DNA of 36,303 bases from Hyphomicrobiales bacterium (GTDB lineage Bacteria > Pseudomonadota > Alphaproteobacteria > Rhizobiales > Rhizobiaceae). Under the pieces are notes generated by a model. That model was not told the origin of the DNA and did not search any database. It worked only from the letters and a program-made list of their open reading frames with translations. Below are positions 8,546-17,476 of the stretch, piece after piece. Numbering within the stretch: position 1 is the stretch's first letter; each line of letters starts with the position of its first letter. The DNA is taken from the NCBI GenBank assembly GCA_900468065.1, contig UBTA01000009.1, forward strand, positions 1 to 36,303, written 5' to 3'. The position numbers and the translations under genes were made by a program.

Positions 8546-10189
8546 ATGGCACCTCCCTTGAAGTCCAATCCCGATTGGTGGCGCGGCGCGGTGATCTATC
8601 AGGTCTATCCGCGCTCTTTCCAGGATACCAAGGGGGATGGCCTGGGCGATCTCAAGGGCGTGACGCAGCGGCTGCCGCACATTGCCAGCCTTGGCGTCGA
8701 CGCCATCTGGTTGTCGCCGTTCTTCACTTCGCCGATGGCCGACATGGGCTATGATGTTTCGGATTATTGCGATGTCGATCCGATATTCGGAACGCTCGCC
8801 GATTTCGATGCGCTTCTGAAGGCTGCGCATCAGCTCGGCATCAAGATCATCATCGATCAGGTGATCTCCCATACCTCCGACCAGCATTCCTGGTTCAAGG
8901 AGAGCCGTTCGGACCGGACCAATCCGAAAGCCGACTGGTATGTCTGGGCCGACCCGAAGCCGGACGGAACGGCGCCGAACAACTGGATGTCGATCTTCGG
9001 CGGGCCGGGCTGGGAATGGGACGGCGTGCGCAAGCAGTATTACATGCACAATTTCCTGGGCTCGCAGCCGGACCTCAATTTCCACCATCCGGATGTGCAG
9101 GAAGCGCTTCTGGAGACCGTGCGTTTCTGGTTGAAGCGCGGCGTCGATGGTTTCCGGCTCGACACGGTGAATTTCTATTTCCACGACAAGGAACTGCGCG
9201 ATAATCCGCCGCTGGTCTACGATCCCGACGCGATCGGCCTGGATGCGCCCGACGTCAATCCCTACGGCATGCAGAACCATCTCTACGACAAGACGCAGCC
9301 GGAAAATATCGGTTTCCTGCAGCGGTTTCGCGCCCTGCTCGACGAGTTCGTCGATCGGGCCTCGGTCGGCGAAGTCGGGGACGGCGCACGCTCGCTGAAG
9401 ACGGTGGCTGCCTATACCGGCGGCGGCGACAAGCTGCATATGTGCTACACGTTTGACCTGTTGGGGCCGGATTTCACCGCCACCCATATTCGCCGCTGCG
9501 TCCAGGCGTTTCAGGATGCCGTGACCGACGGCTGGGTGTGCTGGGCTTTCTCCAACCACGATGTTACGCGCCATATCAGCCGGTTCACGCAAATGGCTGA
9601 CGAGCGCGACCGGGTTGCCAAACTGGCGATCTCGGTGCTTTCAGCGCTGCGCGGTTCGATCTGCCTCTATCAGGGCGAGGAACTGGCGCTTCCGGAAGCC
9701 GAACTCGAACTGGCGGACTTACGCGATCCCTACGGCATCCGCTTCTGGCCGGCGTTCAAGGGCCGCGACGGATGCCGCACGCCGATGGTCTGGGAAAAGA
9801 ATGCCGACCATGCCGGCTTCTCCAGCATCAAGCCGTGGCTGCCGGTGCCTGCCGAACATCGGCCGCTGGCGGTCGATCAGCAGGAGGCTGCCGGTTCCGT
9901 TCTCGAGCACTACCGCCAGACGCTGGCCTTTAGGAAGGCGCACGCGCCGCTGCTTGACGGTGCGATGACATTCCTCGAAACCAATCAGGACATCCTGGCA
10001 TTCACCCGCGAAAAAGGCGGCGAGAAGCTGCTGTTCATCTTCAACCTGCATCGCGGCCCGCAGACCGTTGATTTACCCAAGGGCGTAGTCATTTCCGAAG
10101 CTACGCCAATGCCGGGGTTTGCGCCGCAGACCCTCGACGGCCAGATCGTGCTGGAGGCTATGGACGTGTTTTGCGGGCGGCTGGGATAG
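8546..10189 (+). CDS. GH13 alpha-glucosidase
   Basis: The 547-residue enzyme starts with WWRGAVIYQVYPRSF, the hallmark of GH13 alpha-glucosidases and oligo-1,6-glucosidases. The catalytic triad is visible: nucleophile D206 in GFRLD, acid/base E276 in VGEVGD and D339 in FSNHD. It lacks a signal peptide, so it hydrolyses imported alpha-glucosides such as sucrose, maltose or trehalulose in the cytoplasm, as AglA does in Rhizobium and Agrobacterium. No agl transporter genes are visible here. The ATG at 8546 follows GCGGAG by a short T-rich spacer; a TTG directly before it is not needed. The C-terminal beta domain is complete. Exact bond preference is uncertain. Confidence 0.88.
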   Translation: MAPPLKSNPDWWRGAVIYQVYPRSFQDTKGDGLGDLKGVTQRLPHIASLGVDAIWLSPFFTSPMADMGYDVSDYCDVDPIFGTLADFDALLKAAHQLGIKIIIDQVISHTSDQHSWFKESRSDRTNPKADWYVWADPKPDGTAPNNWMSIFGGPGWEWDGVRKQYYMHNFLGSQPDLNFHHPDVQEALLETVRFWLKRGVDGFRLDTVNFYFHDKELRDNPPLVYDPDAIGLDAPDVNPYGMQNHLYDKTQPENIGFLQRFRALLDEFVDRASVGEVGDGARSLKTVAAYTGGGDKLHMCYTFDLLGPDFTATHIRRCVQAFQDAVTDGWVCWAFSNHDVTRHISRFTQMADERDRVAKLAISVLSALRGSICLYQGEELALPEAELELADLRDPYGIRFWPAFKGRDGCRTPMVWEKNADHAGFSSIKPWLPVPAEHRPLAVDQQEAAGSVLEHYRQTLAFRKAHAPLLDGAMTFLETNQDILAFTREKGGEKLLFIFNLHRGPQTVDLPKGVVISEATPMPGFAPQTLDGQIVLEAMDVFCGRLG

Positions 10190-10234
10190 TACGGCGCTGT
10201 TCTGAGGGCCGGCCGTCTCTGTCGAAACATCCGC

Positions 10235-11329
10235 TTATGCGTCCAGCTTCGAGGGTGCGTCGTCCAGTAAGCCCATCTCCGGGAAGAAGCTTGCTGCAAA
10301 ATTACGGGCTGCGCTGAGTTCGATATTGAGGTTGCGGGTAAAAGCGTCCGGGTGCGCTTCCGTCGCGACAAGAAGAACTGTGCTGGAACGGTCCAGACCG
10401 GAGAGTTCCCTTAGATCACCACGGCTCGCCACATGCAGCAATCCTGCCAGACCGGCGCTGCCGGACGGGGTGGTGTGGATATCGGCCTCCTGACGCATGA
10501 TCTCGGCCGCTTCCAAAAGCCCGACTTCGCTGACAAGGACGGGCAAGGGGTTATGCCGCTGAAGGATCGCCAGTGCCGCTGCCGAGGCCTCGCCGCAGGC
10601 GAGCATCTCCGCGCATGTGCGCAGCGAGCCTTCGATGCGCACGACGCGTCCCGCCGCGAGAGCAGGGGCGATGCAGGCTGCCTGCTCCGGCTCGACAACG
10701 GCAAGCTTCGCCTTTGGCACGCCCTCCGCCATGGCGGCGGCAAGGCCGCCCACACCGGCCTGAATGAACTGATGGGAGATGGCGAGACCGCTTGCCGCGA
10801 GTTGAGCACTGATTTCGGCAGTCAGCGTTGCGTAACCCGACATCACGTCCCGGACAATCGGATCGTTCACATCGGAACTGGTGTCCGGTACGAGTATGCC
10901 ATCGACCCGCGCTGCCTCAGCGGCGGCATCCACTGCATGATCGTAGGTTCCGGCGACCCAGTATATCGCGGCGCCAAGTGCCTGTATGCGCTCAGCCCGC
11001 GTTTGGGGAACGCCATGATGCAGGTAGATCGTCGCGGGCGCTCCGGCGATATCGGCGGCGGCCGCGACCGCAAGCCCATGGTTTCCATCGCTGGCGCAGA
11101 TCAGGCGCGGCAGGTCGCGGCGCCCCCGCAATTGCGCAACAGGCGTTCCGGTGATGCGGGCCAAAGCGCGGAGCGCCGCCGTCATGCCGCCAAGAATCTT
11201 AAAGTTTCCAAAGGGGCGGCCGCTCTCGACCTTGACGAGAACGCGGCCGACACCGGCGCGGCGTGCCAGCGCCGGACAATCTGAAAGCGCCGTTGCGGTG
11301 GCGGGAACCGGGGGATGAAGATGTGTCAT
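10235..11329 (-). CDS. PLP-dependent lyase, diaminopropionate ammonia-lyase-like
   Basis: The 364-residue protein is a fold-type II PLP enzyme. The Schiff-base lysine is probably K44 in PFGNFKILGG, a motif shared with diaminopropionate ammonia-lyase (YgeX/DAPAL) and close to threonine dehydratase. SDGNHGLAVA near residue 90 fits the substrate loop, GVGGLAAAMAEG near residue 193 fits the PLP phosphate loop, and TPSGSAGLAG near residue 288 lies in the cofactor pyridine region. DAPAL converts 2,3-diaminopropionate to pyruvate and ammonia. The protein is somewhat shorter than YgeX at the N-terminus, so another beta-substituted amino acid could be the substrate. An Lrp-type regulator lies directly upstream on the same strand, which suggests amino acid-induced catabolism. 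Confidence 0.75.
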   Translation of the reverse strand: MTHLHPPVPATATALSDCPALARRAGVGRVLVKVESGRPFGNFKILGGMTAALRALARITGTPVAQLRGRRDLPRLICASDGNHGLAVAAAADIAGAPATIYLHHGVPQTRAERIQALGAAIYWVAGTYDHAVDAAAEAARVDGILVPDTSSDVNDPIVRDVMSGYATLTAEISAQLAASGLAISHQFIQAGVGGLAAAMAEGVPKAKLAVVEPEQAACIAPALAAGRVVRIEGSLRTCAEMLACGEASAAALAILQRHNPLPVLVSEVGLLEAAEIMRQEADIHTTPSGSAGLAGLLHVASRGDLRELSGLDRSSTVLLVATEAHPDAFTRNLNIELSAARNFAASFFPEMGLLDDAPSKLDA

Positions 11330-11407
11330 GGGTCAAATATGATGGGCTGCGTTGCGGTCAAACCGCGTAAATTCCGGACAAGTGCAGCAAAGCCGCAATT
11401 TTCGTGG

Positions 11408-11881
11408 TTAGTCGTCGCCCAGGGAAACGGGAATGACCAGTCCGCGTTTGATGACGCCAAGCGCCACATTGGTGGTGAAGCGGCGGATATTGGCATTCTC
11501 GGCGATCAGCCGGGACATCAGCGCATCGTAGGCATCGACATCGGGTGCCGTGACGATCAGCACGAAATCCGATCCGCCGGTGATGTAGAACGCCTGCTGG
11601 ATCATCGGCTCGTTCGCCAGCCAGCGGCGCAGTTGGGCCAGCAATTCCGGCCGCTCCCGCTCGACATCCAGAGCCACGATGAAGAATGTCGGCCGGCCCA
11701 CCTGTTTGGGGTCCACCACCGCTATGTCCCGCTGGATAACTCCCGTTTCGCGCAGCCGCTTCAACCGGCGCTGGATTGCGGAGACGGAGAGCGGCACCAC
11801 CGCAGCAAGCTGTTCTGCGGTCTGGGATGCATCTTGCTGCACCAGGTTGAGCAAATGTCGGTCGAAGCGGTCGAGGTTCAT
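11408..11881 (-). CDS. Lrp/AsnC-family transcriptional regulator
   Basis: The 157-residue protein has the standard Lrp layout: an N-terminal winged helix (about residues 1-60, with LSVSAIQRRLKRLRETGVI as recognition region) and a C-terminal RAM ligand-sensing domain (about residues 68-145, with GGSDFVLIVTAPD). Such proteins form octamers and respond to amino acids. The gene lies 78 bases upstream of the ammonia-lyase-like gene on the same strand and probably regulates it and itself. This pairing is the main hint that the lyase is an inducible amino acid degradation enzyme. Confidence 0.92.
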   Translation of the reverse strand: MNLDRFDRHLLNLVQQDASQTAEQLAAVVPLSVSAIQRRLKRLRETGVIQRDIAVVDPKQVGRPTFFIVALDVERERPELLAQLRRWLANEPMIQQAFYITGGSDFVLIVTAPDVDAYDALMSRLIAENANIRRFTTNVALGVIKRGLVIPVSLGDD

Positions 11882-12024
11882 GCGGGCATATTACAGGCAT
11901 ATTGCGCGGGAAAAAAGCGATCTGGAATGATCGATCGCGGCAAAGCGGCGTTGTGGTGCCTTATAACCTGACTGGACGATCCGGGACCTTCCGGCTCTAT
12001 TTTTGTGCCTTGGGATTGATGCAA

Positions 12025-12639
12025 ATGAAGCTCCTCCACCAGACCCATTCACCCTTCGCCCGCAAGACGCTGGTCTTTGCCCATGAGGTCGGTATTGCCG
12101 ATCAGCTGGTCGTCGAGCATCACGAAACAAGTCCGACAAATGCAAATGCCATGGTTTTCAACAGCAATCCGCTCGGAAAGGTCCCGGTTCTCCTGCGCGA
12201 TGGACTGTCGCCGCTGTTTGATTCCGACGTCATCTGCGCTTTTTTCGATACGCTGCACGCAGGGCCGTCGCTTTTCCCCGAGGACACCGAGCGCAGATGG
12301 GCTGCGTTACGCCTGCAGGCCTTGGCGCAGGACATGGCCTATGCGGGCATCGGCATTCGCTGGGAAACGGCCCGCCGTCCCGAGCATCTGCGTTATCCGG
12401 AGCTGCAGGCAGGTTACGAGCGAAAGCTCTTTGAAAGCTATCGTTGGCTGGACCGGGAGATTCGGAGCGATGAGCCCTTGCATATCGGCCATATCGCCGT
12501 TGCAACGACATTGGACTGGCTTGCCTTCCGCTACCTTCCGTCCTTCCGCGCGCATGCCAATCTCACCCGCTGGTTCGATGCGTTTACGGAGCGGCCGTCG
12601 ATGTTGAAGACGCCGCTTTCCGGCGAAACCCACGATTAG
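12025..12639 (+). CDS. glutathione S-transferase family protein
   Basis: The 204-residue protein has a thioredoxin-like N-terminal domain (SPFARKTLVFAHE near residues 8-20, and NPLGKVPVL with the cis-proline near 50-58) followed by a helical C-terminal domain. SPFARK places Ser at the position that often activates glutathione. The ATG at 12025 gives the normal start MKLLHQTHSPF; another ATG two codons earlier is possible, and a longer in-frame extension to 11902 lacks homologous character. The gene is divergent from the Lrp gene and converges on ade with only 15 bases between stops. The substrate is unknown. Confidence 0.85.
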   Translation: MKLLHQTHSPFARKTLVFAHEVGIADQLVVEHHETSPTNANAMVFNSNPLGKVPVLLRDGLSPLFDSDVICAFFDTLHAGPSLFPEDTERRWAALRLQALAQDMAYAGIGIRWETARRPEHLRYPELQAGYERKLFESYRWLDREIRSDEPLHIGHIAVATTLDWLAFRYLPSFRAHANLTRWFDAFTERPSMLKTPLSGETHD

Positions 12640-12654
12640 AGCGCCGTGAGGCTC

Positions 12655-14352
12655 TCAACCAATCAACATGAATTTGTCGACATCCACCAGCCCCATATCC
12701 GAAATCTTCAGATGCGGGATGACCGGCAGCGGCAGGAAGGCCAGCTGCAAAAATGGCTCCTGCAGCGTCGCGCCGAGCGCGAAGGCCGCCTGGCGCAGAT
12801 GATGCAGGGTGTCGCGCACGCTTTCATAGGGTTCAAGGCTCATCAGGCCGGCGACCGGCAGCGAGATTTCGCCGGTGACCTTGCCATCCTCGACGACGAC
12901 GAAGCCACCCTTGATCTGGCCGAGCCGGTTTGCCGCCAGTGCCATGTCGTCCTCGTTGACGCCGACGACGCAGATATTGTGGCTGTCATGGCCGACGGTG
13001 GAGGCAATGGCACCCTTCTTCAGCCCAAAACCCTGAACGAAACCGTTGGCATGGTTGCCGTTGATACCATGGCGCTCGATGACGGCGACCTTTATGATGT
13101 CACGGTCGAGATCGACACCAGCCTGATTGCCGGATGCGGGTAGCTTGAAGCGGCGGTGTTCGGTGATGATCTTGCCGGGCAGCACGCCGATGACGGAGGT
13201 TTCCCCCTCGGCATAGGGCACGCCGAAGTCGGCCGCATTGATGTGGCCGGCCTTGACGCTGTCGAGACCGACGGGAGCGACCGGGCGGCGGGTGGCAAAC
13301 AGCGCATCGTTGACGAGACGGCCACCGGCAAACACCATCGCGGCTTTACAGTTTTCGAGGCTATCGACGACCACGAGATCTGCACGCCAGCCTGGAGCAA
13401 CAAGGCCACGGTCGCGCAAGCCGAAGGCACGCGCGGCCGAAATCGATGCGGCACGGTAGACGGCGAGCGGCTCGACCCCTTTGGCGATCGCTTCGCGGAT
13501 CATGTAGTCGAGATGGCCTTCCTCGGCGATATCAAGCGGATTGCGGTCGTCGGTGCAGAGCGCCAGGAACGGCGACAGGCGCTCGGTGAGGATCGGCATC
13601 AACGCATGCAGATCCTTGGAGACGGAACCCTCGCGCACCAGGATGTGCATGCCCTTGCGGATCTTTTCGAGCGCTTCTTGCGCCGTGGTGCATTCATGAT
13701 CGGTCCGGATGCCCGCCGAAAGGTAGCCGTTGAGATCAAGGCCGCTCAACAGCGGCGCATGTCCATCGATGTGGCCACCCTGAAAGGCGTCAAGCTTGGC
13801 AAGGCAGACCGGGTCCTTGTGGATGACGCCCGGAAAATTCATGAATTCCGCCAGACCGATGACCTTCTCGTGGTTGCGGAAGGGCAAAAGCTTTTCGATC
13901 GGCAGGTTGGCGCCGGAGGTTTCCAGATGGGTGGCTGGCACGCAGCTCGAGAGCTGCACGCGGATGTCCATGATGGTTTCGCGCGCCGAATCGAGAAAGA
14001 ACTGGATGCCTTCGGTGCCGAGCACATTGGCGATCTCGTGCGGATCGCAGATCACCGTGGTGACGCCGTAGGGCAGGACGCAGCGGTCGAATTCATGCGG
14101 CGTGACCAGCGAGGATTCGATATGCAGATGCGTGTCGATGAAGCCGGGTACGACAATCCTGCCGGTGATGTCGATTTCCGTGGTTCCGGTGTAATTGCCG
14201 TAGGTGCCGACGATGCGATCGCCGCAGATGGCGATATCGGAGGTAACGAGGTCGCCGGTGACCAGATCGAAGAAACGGCCGCCCTTGAGCACGATATCGG
14301 CGGGAATGCGGCCGGTGCCCTGATCGATCAGCTGTTCAAGTTTTTCGCTCAC
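12655..14352 (-). CDS. ade: adenine deaminase
   Basis: The protein belongs to the Ade family of amidohydrolases, which convert adenine to hypoxanthine and ammonia using a bound metal pair. Metal-binding motifs are visible: [21 protein letters not shown] and the later HGHAP-like [23 protein letters not shown] fits the conserved Asp segment. The C-terminal domain, with [11 protein letters not shown], is the one typical of this family. I prefer the GTG at 14352 ([11 protein letters not shown], 565 residues), preceded by GAGG; an ATG at 14400 would add 16 residues and lacks a better ribosome site. The gene is intact and of normal length. Confidence 0.92.
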   Translation of the reverse strand: MSEKLEQLIDQGTGRIPADIVLKGGRFFDLVTGDLVTSDIAICGDRIVGTYGNYTGTTEIDITGRIVVPGFIDTHLHIESSLVTPHEFDRCVLPYGVTTVICDPHEIANVLGTEGIQFFLDSARETIMDIRVQLSSCVPATHLETSGANLPIEKLLPFRNHEKVIGLAEFMNFPGVIHKDPVCLAKLDAFQGGHIDGHAPLLSGLDLNGYLSAGIRTDHECTTAQEALEKIRKGMHILVREGSVSKDLHALMPILTERLSPFLALCTDDRNPLDIAEEGHLDYMIREAIAKGVEPLAVYRAASISAARAFGLRDRGLVAPGWRADLVVVDSLENCKAAMVFAGGRLVNDALFATRRPVAPVGLDSVKAGHINAADFGVPYAEGETSVIGVLPGKIITEHRRFKLPASGNQAGVDLDRDIIKVAVIERHGINGNHANGFVQGFGLKKGAIASTVGHDSHNICVVGVNEDDMALAANRLGQIKGGFVVVEDGKVTGEISLPVAGLMSLEPYESVRDTLHHLRQAAFALGATLQEPFLQLAFLPLPVIPHLKISDMGLVDVDKFMLIG

Positions 14353-14501
14353 GGGTGCCTGCCTCTTGGATGCTTGTCTGAAGTATGCTCGTCCGAGCAT
14401 AGAGGCTGATGGCCATCATTGCATACCCGGATACGCCAAATCGATGATTGTGACTGTGGATGGTGGCTGCGCTGTGACCGGTCTTGCCTGCCGCAAACGA
14501 A

Positions 14502-14523
14502 ATCGGGCGCCGAAGCGCCCGAT
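14502..14523 (-). terminator. hairpin terminator after the binding-protein gene
   Basis: A perfect 9-bp GC-rich stem (ATCGGGCGC / GCGCCCGAT) closes a four-base loop 20 bases after the binding-protein stop. On the minus strand TTTCGTTT follows. The T-tract is broken, so termination may be partial. Confidence 0.65.
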
Positions 14524-14542
14524 CCGTCATTGGTTCATCTGC

Positions 14543-15649
14543 TTACTCGGCAGAGACGATCTTGCCGTTTTCCCACTTGTAGAGCGAGAAGCTCTGCGAG
14601 GTGAGGTCACCGGTTTCGCCATAGGTGACGTCGCCGATGGCGGTCTTGATCGGTTCGCCGGTCTTCAGGGCAGCGGTGACGGCTGCTGCGTCTTCGGCGC
14701 TGCCAGCCTTCTCGATGCCCGCCTTGATCACTTCAACGGCTGCGTAGGCGTTGAGCGTGAAGGCTTCCGGCGGGATGTTGGCGGCCTGAAGGGCTGCAAC
14801 GGCGGCCTTCGAGGCGTCGTTCTTCAAAGCGTCGGCCGCATTGGTAAAGACCGTGCCTGCACCGGCGTCTCCACCGATGGCCCAGAATTCGGTGTTGGAC
14901 AGGCCGTCGCCGCCGATGATCTGGATCGGAGCGCCGATATCATGCAGCTGGCGCACCAGAAGACCGGCTTCCGGGTGGTAGCCGCCGAAATAGAGCACGT
15001 CGACCTTTTCAGCCTTGAGACGGGTGGTGAGCGCGCTCAGGTCCTTGTCGCCCGGCGTCAGGGAATCGTTGAAGACTTCCGTGACGCCACCGGCGTTCAG
15101 GGTTGCCTTGAAGGAATCGGCCAGACCCTTGCCGTAGGCGCCCTTGTCGTTGAGGATGCCGATGCGCTTGTCCTTGAACTGCTTCAGAACATAGGCTCCG
15201 GCGACTTCGGCCTGCTGGTCGTCGCGGCCGCAGGTGCGCAGGATGGTGGCGAGGCCACGCTTGGTGAGGTCCGGTGTGGTTGCGGTCGGTGTGACCATCA
15301 GGATGCCGTTTTCGGCCAGTACGTCGGATGCCGGCATGGCAACGCCTGAGGTGACCGGGCCAACGACAAAGCGGATGCCTTCGCCAACGATCTGGTTGGC
15401 TGCCGAAACACCCTGCTTGGGTTCGCCGGCATCGTCGGCCAGCTTCAGCACGACCTGTTCGCCGAGAATGCCGCCGTTCTTGTTGATCTGGTCGACGGCA
15501 ACCTGTGCGCCATTCTTCACCTGGTCGCCATAGGCGGCGACGGGCCCGGTCAGCGGCGCGATCAGGCCGATCACGATCTCGGCATGCGCCAGCGGCGCAA
15601 AGGCCAGCGAGGCGGCGAACGTGGCGCCCGTCAATGTCTTGAAGTTCAT
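14543..15649 (-). CDS. LivK-type periplasmic amino acid-binding protein
   Basis: The 368-residue precursor starts with a signal peptide ([23 protein letters not shown]) and continues with [17 protein letters not shown], the hallmark of type I periplasmic binding proteins of branched-chain amino acid ABC importers. The ligand-contact segments [10 protein letters not shown] and [11 protein letters not shown] are in the usual places. The ATG at 15649 is preceded by AAGGAGA. The gene stands alone: no LivH, LivM, LivG or LivF gene is in the window, so it must use transporter parts encoded elsewhere. A hairpin follows it. Family members bind Leu, Ile, Val and sometimes many other amino acids, including GABA in rhizobia. 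Confidence 0.92.
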   Translation of the reverse strand: MNFKTLTGATFAASLAFAPLAHAEIVIGLIAPLTGPVAAYGDQVKNGAQVAVDQINKNGGILGEQVVLKLADDAGEPKQGVSAANQIVGEGIRFVVGPVTSGVAMPASDVLAENGILMVTPTATTPDLTKRGLATILRTCGRDDQQAEVAGAYVLKQFKDKRIGILNDKGAYGKGLADSFKATLNAGGVTEVFNDSLTPGDKDLSALTTRLKAEKVDVLYFGGYHPEAGLLVRQLHDIGAPIQIIGGDGLSNTEFWAIGGDAGAGTVFTNAADALKNDASKAAVAALQAANIPPEAFTLNAYAAVEVIKAGIEKAGSAEDAAAVTAALKTGEPIKTAIGDVTYGETGDLTSQSFSLYKWENGKIVSAE

Positions 15650-15866
15650 CTTGCTTCTCCTTGTGTGGGTTGGTTCCCCGCAGTGCCAGCGCTTCGGTTG
15701 CTGGGCCGGGAGGGTGAAACCTGCCAGTCGAAAAGCAACTCCAGTTCCGTTGAGTTGTCCGTCTTCTGTGAACGGATCGATCCCATGCTTCTCGTCTATG
15801 AAGCTCCCCACGATTCCGCAAGGCGATTTTTTAGGCAAAGTGCAAAATATTTATTCAGATATTAAG

Positions 15867-15904
15867 CCAAACGGGGCCGTGGCATGTGCTTCGGCCCCGT
15901 TTGG
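15867..15904 (-). terminator. strong hairpin terminator after the aminotransferase
   Basis: A perfect 13-bp stem (CCAAACGGGGCCG / CGGCCCCGTTTGG) encloses 12 bases. It lies about 30 bases after the aminotransferase stop on the minus strand. The sequence after it is AT-rich without a long T-run. It should separate the aminotransferase transcript from the binding-protein gene. Confidence 0.7.
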
Positions 15905-15932
15905 GATGCGCTCGCGATCGAATCTTGTCCGC

Positions 15933-17261
15933 TTATGTGTTGGCGATCAGCACCTTGCGGATGCCATCGACTAGCTCGTCAATCTCCGCTTTTGAAATGA
16001 TCAGAGGGGGCGAAAGGGCGATGATGTCGCCGGTGGTGCGGATCAGGTAGCCGCTTTCATAGGCTTTCAGGAAGGCCGAGAAGGCGCGCTTGGTCGGTTC
16101 GCCGGCGATCGGTGCCAGTTCGATCGCACCGATCAGGCCGATATTGCGGATGTCGATCACATGCGGGCAGTCGCGCAGCGAATGCAGCGCATCGCCCCAG
16201 TAGGAGGCAAGCTCGGCGCCGCGGGTCAAAAGGCCTTCGTCGCGGTAGGTGTCGAGCGTGCCGAGCGCTGCGGCGCAGGCGATCGGGTTGCCGGAATAGG
16301 TGTAGCCGTGGAAGAACTCGATCATGTGCTCCGGGCCGCTCATGAAGGCGTCGTGGATTTCGGCGGTGACGAACACGGCACCCATCGGGATGACACCGTT
16401 GGTCAGGCCCTTGGCGGTGACGATCATGTCCGGCTTGACGTCGAAATACTGGGCCGCGAACGGCGTGCCGAGGCGGCCGTAGCCGGTGATGACTTCGTCG
16501 AAGATCAACAGGATGCCGTGCTTGGTGCAGATCTCGCGCAGCTTCTGCAGATAGCCCTTCGGCGGGATGAGCACGCCGGTGGAGCCTGCTACCGGCTCGA
16601 CGATGACGGCAGCAATCGTCGAGGCGTCATGCAGCGTAACGATGCGTTCCAGTTCGGATGCGATATCGCCGCCATGTTCCGGCTCGCCCTTGGTGAAGGC
16701 GTTCTTGTCCGGAAAATGCGTGTGCGGCATATGATCGACACCGGTCAAAAGCGTGCCGAACATCTTGCGGTTGGAAACGATGCCGCCGACGGAGATGCCG
16801 CCGAAATTGACGCCGTGATAGCCGCGCTCGCGGCCGATCAGGCGGGTACGCGACCCCTGGCCCTTCACCTTGTGATAGGCAAGCGCCACCTTCAGCGCCG
16901 TCTCGACTGATTCCGAGCCGGAATTGGTGTAGAGCACATGCTCCATGCCATCCGGCGCGATGTCGATCAGGCGGTTTGCCAGTTCGAAGGCCTTGGGGTG
17001 GCCGAGCTGGAAGGCGGGTGCATAGTCGAGTTCGCCGGCCTGCTCGCGAATGGCTTCGGTGATCAGCGGCCGGCAGTGACCTGCGTTGACGCACCAGAGG
17101 CCTGCGGTGCCGTCGAGCACCTGGCGGCCGTCATGGGTGGTGTAATGCATGTCCTTCGCCTTGACGAACATGCGCGGTTCTTTTTTGTATTGCCGGTTGG
17201 CTGTGAACGGCATCCAGAAGGCGCTGAGGTCATTGGGGGTGGCATTGAGGCGGTTCGACAT
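15933..17261 (-). CDS. omega-amino acid:pyruvate aminotransferase
   Basis: The 442-residue protein is a class III PLP aminotransferase. FDEVITGYGR contains the cofactor-binding D255, and TAKGLTNGVIPMGAV contains the Schiff-base K284. SAFWMPFTANRQYK near the N-terminus is typical of beta-alanine:pyruvate transaminases, which move the amino group of beta-alanine or other omega-amino acids to pyruvate. HGYTYSGNP near residue 325 is the conserved phosphate segment from the neighbouring subunit. The ATG at 17261 follows GGAGA; an in-frame ATG at 17297 is less likely. It is divergent from the GH9 gene and ends at a strong hairpin. Confidence 0.9.
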   Translation of the reverse strand: MSNRLNATPNDLSAFWMPFTANRQYKKEPRMFVKAKDMHYTTHDGRQVLDGTAGLWCVNAGHCRPLITEAIREQAGELDYAPAFQLGHPKAFELANRLIDIAPDGMEHVLYTNSGSESVETALKVALAYHKVKGQGSRTRLIGRERGYHGVNFGGISVGGIVSNRKMFGTLLTGVDHMPHTHFPDKNAFTKGEPEHGGDIASELERIVTLHDASTIAAVIVEPVAGSTGVLIPPKGYLQKLREICTKHGILLIFDEVITGYGRLGTPFAAQYFDVKPDMIVTAKGLTNGVIPMGAVFVTAEIHDAFMSGPEHMIEFFHGYTYSGNPIACAAALGTLDTYRDEGLLTRGAELASYWGDALHSLRDCPHVIDIRNIGLIGAIELAPIAGEPTKRAFSAFLKAYESGYLIRTTGDIIALSPPLIISKAEIDELVDGIRKVLIANT

Positions 17262-17334
17262 CGTATTCTCCGTGGCGTTTTTATCGCTGGCGGCCAAGTC
17301 CAGTAGGTTCCGGTTGAATCTTTACCTGATGGTC

Positions 17335-17362
17335 AAACTATCAGCGCGCCTTTTTCGGTCAA
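17335..17362 (-). promoter_or_regulatory. candidate promoter of the aminotransferase gene
   Basis: On the minus strand TTGACC (17362-17357) and TAGTTT (17340-17335) are 16 bases apart, about 75 bases before the aminotransferase ATG. The -35 is good and the -10 weak. TGGTCAAA occurs again over the -10, which may reflect a regulator site. Confidence 0.35.
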
Positions 17363-17476
17363 GTCGCGGCTTGCGCGCGAGGAAAAACAGGACTTGCAAC
17401 CCTGTCTTCTTCGAAGTTTAACCTGTTTGAACGACAGTGGCGCGCGTTTCCGAAACATGGGCTCAGGATTGAAACC

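Noticed and set aside
8168..9592. Minus-strand open frame of about 470 codons across kdgK and the GH13 gene
   Set aside because: Both genes on which it lies are recognised enzymes; the antisense frame has no domain or ribosome site.
13156..14409. Plus-strand open frame of about 417 codons opposite ade
   Set aside because: It is a shadow of adenine deaminase, whose metal-binding motifs are all in the minus-strand frame.
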